Source: Bacillota bacterium
GTDB lineage: Bacteria; Bacillota; Negativicutes; Sporomusales; CTSoil-080
Length of the DNA: 61,696 nucleotides
Direction of reading: 5' to 3'
Assembly (NCBI GenBank): GCA_017889725.1
Contig: JAGGAE010000004.1
Location: forward strand, 1-61,696
In this document: positions 53,536 to 61,696 of the stretch, in pieces
Layout: every line of letters starts with the position of its first letter
Position numbering within the stretch: position 1 is the stretch's first letter
Program-made: the position numbers and the translations under genes
Notes under the pieces: generated by a model
What the model saw: the letters and a program-made list of their open reading frames with translations, nothing else
The model's database searches: none
What the model was told of the DNA's origin: nothing

Positions 53536-53967
53536 TCAAATCCCCAAGTCTACTAAATTTTCCGCGATCTTTGTAACTTCAGGACCAATTTCGTTATTAT
53601 ACGCATCCCAATTTGTCTTATCCCAAATTTCAACTCGGTTTGACACACCAATAACAACAACATCCTTATCCAAAGCGGCATGTTCCCGAAGATTAGGCGG
53701 CAACAGAACCCGACCTTGCTTATCGCACTGAACCTCAGCGGCTCCGGAAAAGAAAAACCTCACAAAAGCCCGCGCTTCAGGTTTAGCCATCGGCAGTTTT
53801 TTTAGCTTTTCCTCTAACATGGCCCATTCGCCTTGCGTATATACAAACAAGCAATTATCCAACCCTTTGGTGGCAACAAAAGTTTCTCCTAGCAGGTCAC
53901 GAAACTTGGCAGGGAAAGTAAGACGCCCTTTATTATCGATAGTATGTAAATATTCCCCCATAAACAT
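53536..53967 (-). CDS. mraZ: transcriptional regulator MraZ
   Basis: [20 protein letters not shown] and [16 protein letters not shown] AbrB-like repeats; track start 54003 overlaps upstream boxes, so true start is probably 53967 or 53961. Confidence 0.95.
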   Translation of the reverse strand: MFMGEYLHTIDNKGRLTFPAKFRDLLGETFVATKGLDNCLFVYTQGEWAMLEEKLKKLPMAKPEARAFVRFFFSGAAEVQCDKQGRVLLPPNLREHAALDKDVVVIGVSNRVEIWDKTNWDAYNNEIGPEVTKIAENLVDLGI

Positions 53968-53996
53968 CGGCGTCATCACCACCAAAAAGTCTTTTT

Positions 53997-54026
53997 CAAC
54001 CACTTTACACCACTTTACCCCACTTT
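53997..54026 (-). promoter_or_regulatory. MraZ-box-like operator: three 10-bp direct repeats
   Basis: minus strand AAAGTGGGGT AAAGTGGTGT AAAGTGGTTG, exact 10-bp periodicity. Confidence 0.8.
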
Positions 54027-54046
54027 TAGTACAGTTCTTGACAAAA

Positions 54047-54083
54047 TAAAAAAATCCTTCATGATTTGAAGGATTTTTTTATT
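54047..54083. terminator. terminator upstream of mraZ / downstream of the deacetylase
   Basis: AATAAAAAAATCCTTCatgatttGAAGGATTTTTTTATT. Confidence 0.85.
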
Positions 54084-54089
54084 TTCTTA

Positions 54090-54902
54090 CTAATTTCGAA
54101 TAATCCCCAGCCGCTCTAGAATGGGAGCGGCGGTTAAACGATAATAAAAACTTCGAAATGTCTTTGTACTGCGGAAAATAGGAATACGCTCAATAGCAAA
54201 ATGATCACTTTCCATACCTGCCCGCCCATATCGAATGGTAAAAGCCGCCCTATATCCCACCCGTCTTACAAGCTGCTCTGCCTGGCGGTTATACGCACCG
54301 GTAGGATAGGCAAAATAGGCCGGCTTGGTTCCCAGCTGGTTTTCCATTACCATACTTGATTCTGTCAGTTCTTTTTGCGCCTGTTCCGGCCCCAACTGGG
54401 TAATCGGCACATGATTGGCCGTATGAGACCCAAAAACAAAACCGTTTTGCCGCATCTCACGTATTTGATTCCACGTTAAAAACCGTGGATCATTTCCTAC
54501 CAAACCGGTCACAACAAAAATTGTAGCTGTAAACCCATATTTTTTCAGTATAGGGTACGCCTTGGTATAATTATCGAGATACCCGTCATCAAAAGTAATC
54601 AGCACGGCATTTTCCGGTAATCTCCGCCCATATTCCAAATAATCCAAGAGTTGATCTGGAGTAATAGAATGATATCCATTTTCGGAAAGATATTTCATTT
54701 GCTCATCAAACTGCTCCGGTGAAATAGACAACGGAATAGCCAGATTATCCACCATATGATAATTCAGCACCGGCACCTCGACTAACTGCCCTTGAGAGAA
54801 CTGCGGCCCCGCCACCGTTCTGCTGCCAACCAGGGAAATCGCCATCAATACAAAAAGTGCAGCAGCAGCCATACATTTGATAATTATATGCCGCCGAACC
54901 AT
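54090..54902 (-). CDS. polysaccharide deacetylase family protein (exported)
   Basis: Signal/TM; VLITFDDGYLDNYTKAYPILKKYGFTATIFVVTGLVG; GSHTANH; YPTGAYNRQ NodB motifs. Confidence 0.92.
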   Translation of the reverse strand: MVRRHIIIKCMAAAALFVLMAISLVGSRTVAGPQFSQGQLVEVPVLNYHMVDNLAIPLSISPEQFDEQMKYLSENGYHSITPDQLLDYLEYGRRLPENAVLITFDDGYLDNYTKAYPILKKYGFTATIFVVTGLVGNDPRFLTWNQIREMRQNGFVFGSHTANHVPITQLGPEQAQKELTESSMVMENQLGTKPAYFAYPTGAYNRQAEQLVRRVGYRAAFTIRYGRAGMESDHFAIERIPIFRSTKTFRSFYYRLTAAPILERLGIIRN

Positions 54903-54956
54903 GTAGCCGCCACCCCCAAAGTACTTAATCTATTGCTGCTTTAAACTGCCCGAACG

Positions 54957-55754
54957 TTACTGTTTACCTTTTGACCGTACCGAAGTTTCCATCTCCCGGG
55001 CCACAGCTAACAGAACTGTAACCGCCATGACCCCCAAACAAATAAGTTTACTTGAATATAAACCCCCACTTACTAATCCGTCAAGCCGCATGGAATCAAA
55101 ATATAAATGTCCACTCGCATATAAAAATAAATACAACAAAAATACCAAACCATTACGTTTTGGAAAATTGAACTTCACCCGACCATAGGCCATAGCCAGC
55201 AAAACAATAAACATCATCGCGTTCCAAATCGATTCATAAAGAAAGACGGGATGAAAAAAATCAAATTGTTCATAGCCGGATGGTCGATACAAAAAATCGA
55301 TGTAGACGCCCCACGCAAGAGAGGTCGGAAATCCAAAACCCTCTTGCGTCATGAGACTGGCCCATTGGCCAACAGCCTGACCAAAAGCCAACCCCGGTGC
55401 CAATATATCCGCCCAGCGCCAAAACGGGAAACCAAAAACATGGGTATAAAACATATATATACCCACCGCCCCAATTAGTGCACCACCAAAAAACATACCG
55501 CCATGCCAAAAACGGAATATCTCGGCCCAGTTCCCCTTAAATAACGGCCAATCCATAAGCACAAAACTCATTCTCGCAAAAACAATCCCAACAGGCACCG
55601 AAATCAGTAAAAGATCTACAATCGGCATCGCCGGTTCGTGAAACAGCCGGGTTTGCCAAAAAGTAATCAGTGCTGCGGATAACACCGCCGCCGCCATAAT
55701 AATCCCATACCAATAGAAATTCAACGGGCCTAGAGAAAAAGCAATCTCATCCAT
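54957..55754 (-). CDS. lgt: prolipoprotein diacylglyceryl transferase
   Basis: LNFYWYGIIMAAAV; HGGMFFGGALIGA; HPVFLYESIWN; Lgt topology. Confidence 0.93.
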   Translation of the reverse strand: MDEIAFSLGPLNFYWYGIIMAAAVLSAALITFWQTRLFHEPAMPIVDLLLISVPVGIVFARMSFVLMDWPLFKGNWAEIFRFWHGGMFFGGALIGAVGIYMFYTHVFGFPFWRWADILAPGLAFGQAVGQWASLMTQEGFGFPTSLAWGVYIDFLYRPSGYEQFDFFHPVFLYESIWNAMMFIVLLAMAYGRVKFNFPKRNGLVFLLYLFLYASGHLYFDSMRLDGLVSGGLYSSKLICLGVMAVTVLLAVAREMETSVRSKGKQ

Positions 55755-55869
55755 CGTATCACCAGCGTTTGCATATTATACTCGCTAATATATCTAGTAT
55801 TGTAACTCGTAAAAAATAAAATTACCAGCGGGATTTTTTTCGTATAAAAATATTACAGCCGGCCATACT

Positions 55870-56265
55870 AAGCTCGTAAGGGTTCGTAATGGTCGAGCCA
55901 AGATTGATATCTGATCTCTTGGGGTTGGGTATCAGTCGGCCAAAGATAGGTATCAGGTCGGCCCGGCTTGGTGCTTGTCGGCGGGAAGATCATTATATGT
56001 CTTGTAAGGCTGTACGGCAGCCCAACTGTTGTCGTGTGGTCAAAAGGGATGTATAATGGTCGAGCTAAGACTGTCAAGGGTTCCGCAGGTCGTCCGGGAA
56101 CCTCTTAGGGGTCTATCGTTGTCGGGAGATTGCGGTAGGTTTCATAGGTACTCTTGGCAGTCGAGCAAAGGTCGGCGTTTGTTGCGTAATGCTTGTGCGT
56201 AGTCGAAAGATTGCGTATAGGTATGTAGGGATGAGCGCTGGCTGTAGCGAAGATCATTACGGGCT
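55870..56265. repeat. array of degenerate GTCG-containing repeats, function unknown
   Basis: 11 GTCG on + strand and no CGAC; recurrent core near GTCGAGCCAAGATTG at 20-54 bp spacing; G-rich + strand. Confidence 0.7.
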
Positions 56266-56332
56266 CTTTCTATATTTTTCCTACAATAAATAACTCATGC
56301 AACGAAAAATACATTATAATAAAACTTGTACA

Positions 56333-56361
56333 ATGACAAATTTATCTTGCTATGTTATAAT
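56333..56361 (+). promoter_or_regulatory. sigma-A promoter of the DUF1858 gene
   Basis: ATGACA-N17-TATAAT. Confidence 0.65.
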
Positions 56362-56403
56362 CTAAGAAACTATCATACTTGCCCCTGAAAGGAGGACAAT
56401 TCA

Positions 56404-56631
56404 ATGGTTATTTCTAAAGACATGGGTATTATCGAAATAGTCCAGAAATACCCTCAAACTACCGAGGTATTCCGCAACTATGGTATGGGATGTTTCGGGT
56501 GCGCAGCCGCCCGCTATGAAAATATTGAGCAAGGTGCTTTAGCTCACGGCATCGATGTGGACGCACTTATTGCAGATCTAAATAAGGCTGTAACAAGCAC
56601 TGGTGGTTGCGGGTGCGGGTGCGGTAATTAA
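56404..56631 (+). CDS. DUF1858 domain-containing protein
   Basis: MGIIEIVQKYPQTTEVFRNYGMGCFGCAAARYENIEQGALAHGIDVDALIADLN; GAAAGGAGG RBS. Confidence 0.9.
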   Translation: MVISKDMGIIEIVQKYPQTTEVFRNYGMGCFGCAAARYENIEQGALAHGIDVDALIADLNKAVTSTGGCGCGCGN

Positions 56632-56640
56632 TACTTACTC

Positions 56641-56669
56641 AAAAAGCAGGATACTATCCTGCTTTTTTT
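56641..56669 (+). terminator. Rho-independent terminator after DUF1858 gene
   Basis: AAAAAGCAGGATactATCCTGCTTTTTTT. Confidence 0.9.
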
Positions 56670-56749
56670 CTATCTAGCCTCCCATAGTAGCAAAGCCCCT
56701 TTGAGATGCATAAGATACACGGGTAACGAAACTAGAAGGAGGCATTTGT

Positions 56750-56863
56750 ATGGGATTCGGTCGTTTCGGCTGCGGGGGTGGCGGTAGCGCAATGGCTATT
56801 GTCATCATAATCATCATACTTCTTCTGCTATTCATGGGAGAAGAAAGTTCCGCCTCGATTTAA
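56750..56863 (+). CDS. 37-aa Gly-rich single-TM small protein (YjcZ-like layout)
   Basis: AGAAGGAGG RBS; MGFGRFGCGGGGSAMAIVIIIIILLLLFMGEESSASI; below the ORF-track length cutoff. Confidence 0.7.
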   Translation: MGFGRFGCGGGGSAMAIVIIIIILLLLFMGEESSASI

Positions 56864-56924
56864 AGCACATAGCCTAAATTCAATCACAACCACTAGAAAC
56901 CGCGTTGCTTTACCCCCTGTATAA

Positions 56925-57033
56925 TAGGAGGGGCTGTCTCATTAAAGAAAGATTCCGCTATATATTGTGACTGCATTCAAGCAAGATTCACAATATACGG
57001 TAGAAAAAATCTTAGTGAAACAGCCCCTTCCTA
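56925..57033. repeat. ~109-bp imperfect inverted repeat (MITE-like or long intergenic hairpin)
   Basis: TAGGAGGGGCTGTCTCATTAA...TATATTGTGA / TCACAATATA...TTAGTGAAACAGCCCCTTCCTA. Confidence 0.75.
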
Positions 57034-57048
57034 CTTGCATTATATTTT

Positions 57049-58011
57049 TTAACGTTCCGGTTTTGAATATGTCAAATACGATTGATATTTCTTCAAACGC
57101 TCCGGCAATTCATGTATCTTCGGATTCGGTTTTAGGGAAACTTGCTTCAATTCGTCCACGTGTGCAAATTTACCTGAGATCATAACATGAGAATGCGGAA
57201 TTTCCTCTTCCGCGATTTCAAAGGTAACTTTATTACCTGACACCTGCAAAGTACCCTTAACCCCGCAAATTCCGCAAATTGCCGGGTAGTTGCTGTTAAC
57301 ATCCCTGATTTCAACCAACTTTGAATGGCAAAGCGGACATATACCCGGTTCGCCAATGTACTTAGCTTCTTCCATCGGCTTTTTCAGTGTATCTGCCACA
57401 TGGCGTCCTGATTGTCTTGCTCTTTCGAGAGCGTCTTCTTTAAAGACAACCGCACCGGGCAAGCCAACCCAGTTAACCAGCATTTTATCAACAACATTCA
57501 TTTGCATGGACAACGAAAATAAATGCATCATAGGCAACGCCAAGGTATCCCATTCACTGCCGCCGACGGCAATCAGAGAAGCCGCCCTCGGCTTAAAGGA
57601 TCTTTCATCCGGCCCTTGTCCGGTAGTAATACCGCGCTCTTCGCGAATTTTTTTTGCAATCATACGGAAAGCAATATCGTGGGAAGGTCCCATACGATCA
57701 TTTAAAACCTTCAGTTGTCCACTTGGGGTTTTTTCATAAATGGGTGACCCTAGAATCAATCCGTCGCACTCCATAATTTTTTCATCGATAAACGGAAAAT
57801 CGTCATTTTTAAGAATACAATTTCCTGCTCCGCCCTTTTCAAACAGATCAATAACACACGCATTACAGCCAGTACACGGTTTAAGATTAAGGTCCTGCAG
57901 CCGAACAAGTTCTACATCGGCACCTCTTTCTTGGGCTCCCATCAACGCTTCCTTAACCAAGATTTCGGTATTGCTCATTTTTCTGCCGCAGCTTATACCT
58001 AAAATTTTCAT
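57049..58011 (-). CDS. flavodoxin-family NAD(P)H-dependent oxidoreductase with C-terminal CxxC-CxxC region
   Basis: MKILGISCGRKMSNTEILVKEAL...KPCTGCNAC...ILGSPIYEKTPSGQLKVLNDR; CPLC...CGIC C-terminal. Confidence 0.85.
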   Translation of the reverse strand: MKILGISCGRKMSNTEILVKEALMGAQERGADVELVRLQDLNLKPCTGCNACVIDLFEKGGAGNCILKNDDFPFIDEKIMECDGLILGSPIYEKTPSGQLKVLNDRMGPSHDIAFRMIAKKIREERGITTGQGPDERSFKPRAASLIAVGGSEWDTLALPMMHLFSLSMQMNVVDKMLVNWVGLPGAVVFKEDALERARQSGRHVADTLKKPMEEAKYIGEPGICPLCHSKLVEIRDVNSNYPAICGICGVKGTLQVSGNKVTFEIAEEEIPHSHVMISGKFAHVDELKQVSLKPNPKIHELPERLKKYQSYLTYSKPER

Positions 58012-58158
58012 AATATTCCTCCTTCAATGATCTACTTTTATTTTATCGCATAAAATTTTTCCGTCAATAAGGCCAAAATCCACCACAAAGAGGCCAACAC
58101 AAAGAAATTTCTAAAAACATACAACCGCGGATTATTGCGATATCAGCTAAAAATCAAA

Positions 58159-58203
58159 GTAAAACACCCCTTTTGCAACATAACTGCAAAGAGGGTGTTT
58201 TAC
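58159..58203 (-). terminator. terminator downstream of cysK
   Basis: GTAAAACACCCcttTTGCAacataacTGCAAaGAGGGTGTTTTAC hairpin. Confidence 0.8.
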
Positions 58204-58234
58204 TTATTTTATAGTTATTGATTCAAATATGCTA

Positions 58235-59164
58235 TCATTCAAACAAAGGTATCGATAAATACCTTTCCCCGGTATCCGGCAACAGCACTACAATTGTCTT
58301 ATCCTTATTTTCCGGTCGTAACGCCAGTTGAGTGGCGGCAAAAACGGCAGCCCCGCTAGATATGCCGACAAGCAGCCCTTCCTGGTTCGCCAAAGCCTTC
58401 GCCGTGCTGAACGCTTCTTCCGTTTTGACCGGCAATATCTCATCCAGAATAGCCACATTGAGCACCTCAGGAACAAATCCGGCACCAATCCCTTGAATTT
58501 TATGCGGTCCTGGATTACCTCCCGAAAGCACCGGTGAATCAGCCGGTTCAACAGCTACCACTTTTACCCCGGATTTCCGCGCTTTAAGCACTTCGCCTAC
58601 ACCTGTAATCGTACCGCCGGTACCTACACCCGCAACAAAAATATCTACCTTACCGTCCGTGTCGCGCCAAATTTCTTCTGCTGTAGTTTTGCGGTGTATT
58701 TCCGGATTTGCTGGATTTTTAAATTGCTGCGGAATATAAGAATTCGGTATCTCAGCTGCTAACTCTTCCGCCCGTGCAATAGCGCCTTTCATACCCGTAG
58801 CCCCCGGAGTCAACACCAGTTCGGCTCCTAACGCTTTCAAAAGGTTGCGCCGTTCCACGCTAAAGGTTTCCGGCATAGTCAAAATCAACCGATACCCTTT
58901 AGCCGCGGCCACAAAGGCCAAGCCAATACCGGTATTGCCACTGGTAGGCTCAATAATTACTGTATCTTTATTAATCACACCGCGGTCTTCGGCATCCTTA
59001 ATCATGGCATAACCAATACGGTCTTTCACACTGCTCAAGGGATTAAAGTATTCCAACTTGGCAATAATCTTTGCTTTCGCCCCCACGCTGGCATTGTAAT
59101 TTTTTAATTCCAATAACGGGGTATTCCCAATCAACTCGGTTAAATTTGAGGCAACATTAACCAT
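58235..59164 (-). CDS. cysK: cysteine synthase (O-acetylserine sulfhydrylase)
   Basis: [28 protein letters not shown] (PLP Lys); [16 protein letters not shown]. Confidence 0.96.
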   Translation of the reverse strand: MVNVASNLTELIGNTPLLELKNYNASVGAKAKIIAKLEYFNPLSSVKDRIGYAMIKDAEDRGVINKDTVIIEPTSGNTGIGLAFVAAAKGYRLILTMPETFSVERRNLLKALGAELVLTPGATGMKGAIARAEELAAEIPNSYIPQQFKNPANPEIHRKTTAEEIWRDTDGKVDIFVAGVGTGGTITGVGEVLKARKSGVKVVAVEPADSPVLSGGNPGPHKIQGIGAGFVPEVLNVAILDEILPVKTEEAFSTAKALANQEGLLVGISSGAAVFAATQLALRPENKDKTIVVLLPDTGERYLSIPLFE

Positions 59165-59218
59165 TTGTTTTCCATCCTCTCATAATTTATTTATCGTTAA
59201 ATACGACTACTCATTGTA

Positions 59219-60502
<1,284 letters not shown>

Positions 60503-60547
60503 TTATATCCTCCTTTTTTCCATTTAAATTAGGGGAAATTATACAAT

Positions 60548-60594
60548 AAGGCCAAGGTGCTATTGCCATCAAATGGCAAGTCGCCCTCAGCCTT
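60548..60594 (-). ncRNA. structured leader hairpin upstream of metY, class unidentified
   Basis: RNA AAGGCUGAGG-GCGAC-UUGCCAU-UUG-AUGGCAA-UAGCA-CCUUGGCCUU: 10-bp outer stem (with G-U), symmetric 5x5 internal loop, 7-bp inner stem. Confidence 0.5.
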
Positions 60595-60640
60595 CAGTTT
60601 TCTGATCAGCAGAAGTAATATATGGTTTGTATGAATGGTA

Positions 60641-60671
60641 TCACAGATATCCCCCGCCGTCAACCTCTATT
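60641..60671 (-). promoter_or_regulatory. sigma-A promoter for metY-cysK
   Basis: minus strand TTGACG-N17-TACCAT (approximate coordinates). Confidence 0.5.
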
Positions 60672-60812
60672 TGGATTTTTTTAAACTTTACTGTATACTA
60701 CACCCTTATGATGCACCATTAAAGATCATTTTACACTGGTCTTTTACGCGTTATAGTGCCTTTCTTTAAAACTGCCTTTAAACACCGATTCTCGGTTTAA
60801 TGCAGCTAAATC

Positions 60813-61676
60813 CTAACTTTGAAAACTTTTAATTTGATTCGTTATATCGGCAAGAAAAATCCCTTTGCATACACTCATAACTGCACCAGTCATATGTACA
60901 TGACCTTCACTATCAATTTTTACATGAATTATCCCACCAGGCATATGCACATGTAGTTCACTATCCACTAGCCCAAGTTCGAAGGCGGCACTTGCGGCCG
61001 CACAGCTACTACTGCCAGAAGCCAAAGTATAACCTGCACCTCTCTCCCATATTTCAATGCTGATATTTTTATGATCTAGCACTTTAAGTAATTGAACATT
61101 TATCCGATTGGGAAAGAGTTCATGCTTCTCAATAATGGGACCAATCTCCTCAGCTAGCTCCCTGGAAATGCTGTCAAGCGGAATCACACAATGCGGGTTT
61201 CCAATTGATAAGCAATTAATACTATATGTTTTTCCCTGTATAGAAAGTTGTTCTTGCATAACATTTCGAGGATTACCGCCCACAGGAATTTGCGGACTAT
61301 AAAAAGTTACTTTCCCCATATCTACTCTAATTTGACTCGCTTTCTCATCCAATATCTCAACAAATACTTTTCCGCCTGCGGTTTCTAAATGGAAAGTATT
61401 TGTTTCTACATAACCTGCATCAAAAAGGTATCTAGAAAATATTCTAATTCCATTCCCGCTTTTCTCAGCCTCACTTCCGTCCGGATTATAAATTCTTAAT
61501 TGATAATCCTTGTCCTTCATTATCGGCCCGTATAATATCCCGTCTGAGCCAACGCCAAAGTTTCGATGACATATAAGCTTAATTACTTCAGTGTTAAGAA
61601 TAACATCATTTTTTTGTGGGTCAATAACTATGTAATCATTACCTAAAGCATGATATTTAAAATAGTCAAATTCCAT
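60813..61676 (-). CDS. diaminopimelate epimerase (DapF)-like protein with both catalytic Cys replaced by Ser
   Basis: KYHALGNDYIVID; NPDGSEAEKSGNGIRIF; IGNPHCVI; ERGAGYTLASGSSSCAAA; ATG at 61676 after GGAGG. Confidence 0.85.
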   Translation of the reverse strand: MEFDYFKYHALGNDYIVIDPQKNDVILNTEVIKLICHRNFGVGSDGILYGPIMKDKDYQLRIYNPDGSEAEKSGNGIRIFSRYLFDAGYVETNTFHLETAGGKVFVEILDEKASQIRVDMGKVTFYSPQIPVGGNPRNVMQEQLSIQGKTYSINCLSIGNPHCVIPLDSISRELAEEIGPIIEKHELFPNRINVQLLKVLDHKNISIEIWERGAGYTLASGSSSCAAASAAFELGLVDSELHVHMPGGIIHVKIDSEGHVHMTGAVMSVCKGIFLADITNQIKSFQS

Positions 61677-61696
61677 GTAAACCTCCAAATTTTTTT

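Noticed and set aside
55868-56077. 69-aa minus-strand ORF within the repeat region
   Set aside because: No RBS seen, lies in degenerate repeats, covers only half of the array; most likely chance.
55870-56265. CRISPR array
   Set aside because: Repeat units are degenerate and irregularly spaced (11-54 bp), with no unique spacers of constant length and no cas genes.

Overview
The window is mostly a conserved chromosomal backbone from an endospore-forming Firmicute; gene order and content fit Negativicutes/Sporomusa-like bacteria (inference). From left to right it holds: partial rlmD; a Lon-like protease; gatC-gatA-gatB, ligA and pcrA; a divergent radical-SAM/DUF4130 DNA-repair pair under apparent tandem LexA boxes; a T-box leader (specifier best read as GCC, Ala) ahead of an alaR/alaT-like pair; Mug-type glycosylase; two GNATs; an orphan methyltransferase; pgeF; a TIGR03960-type radical SAM gene; nrdR-nrdD-nrdG; ymxH; a lone large serine recombinase; the sporulation block spoIIGA-sigE / sigG-spoIIR; and a near-complete dcw cluster (mraZ to ftsZ) that lacks murB and carries a two-gene unknown cassette. 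It ends with a polysaccharide deacetylase, lgt, a DUF1858 gene, a flavodoxin-family gene, metY-cysK and a DapF-like gene. The best candidates for undescribed biology are: (i) a ~390-bp single-strand-biased array of degenerate GTCG-containing repeats at ~55870-56265, between lgt and the DUF1858 gene; (ii) a DapF homolog with both catalytic cysteines replaced by serine; (iii) an SOS-controlled radical-SAM DNA modification/repair pair; (iv) a terminator-bounded unknown cassette inside the dcw cluster; (v) a lone serine recombinase flanked by palindromes and a near-repeat of its own 5' end. All calls come from reading the sequence; no database search was run.
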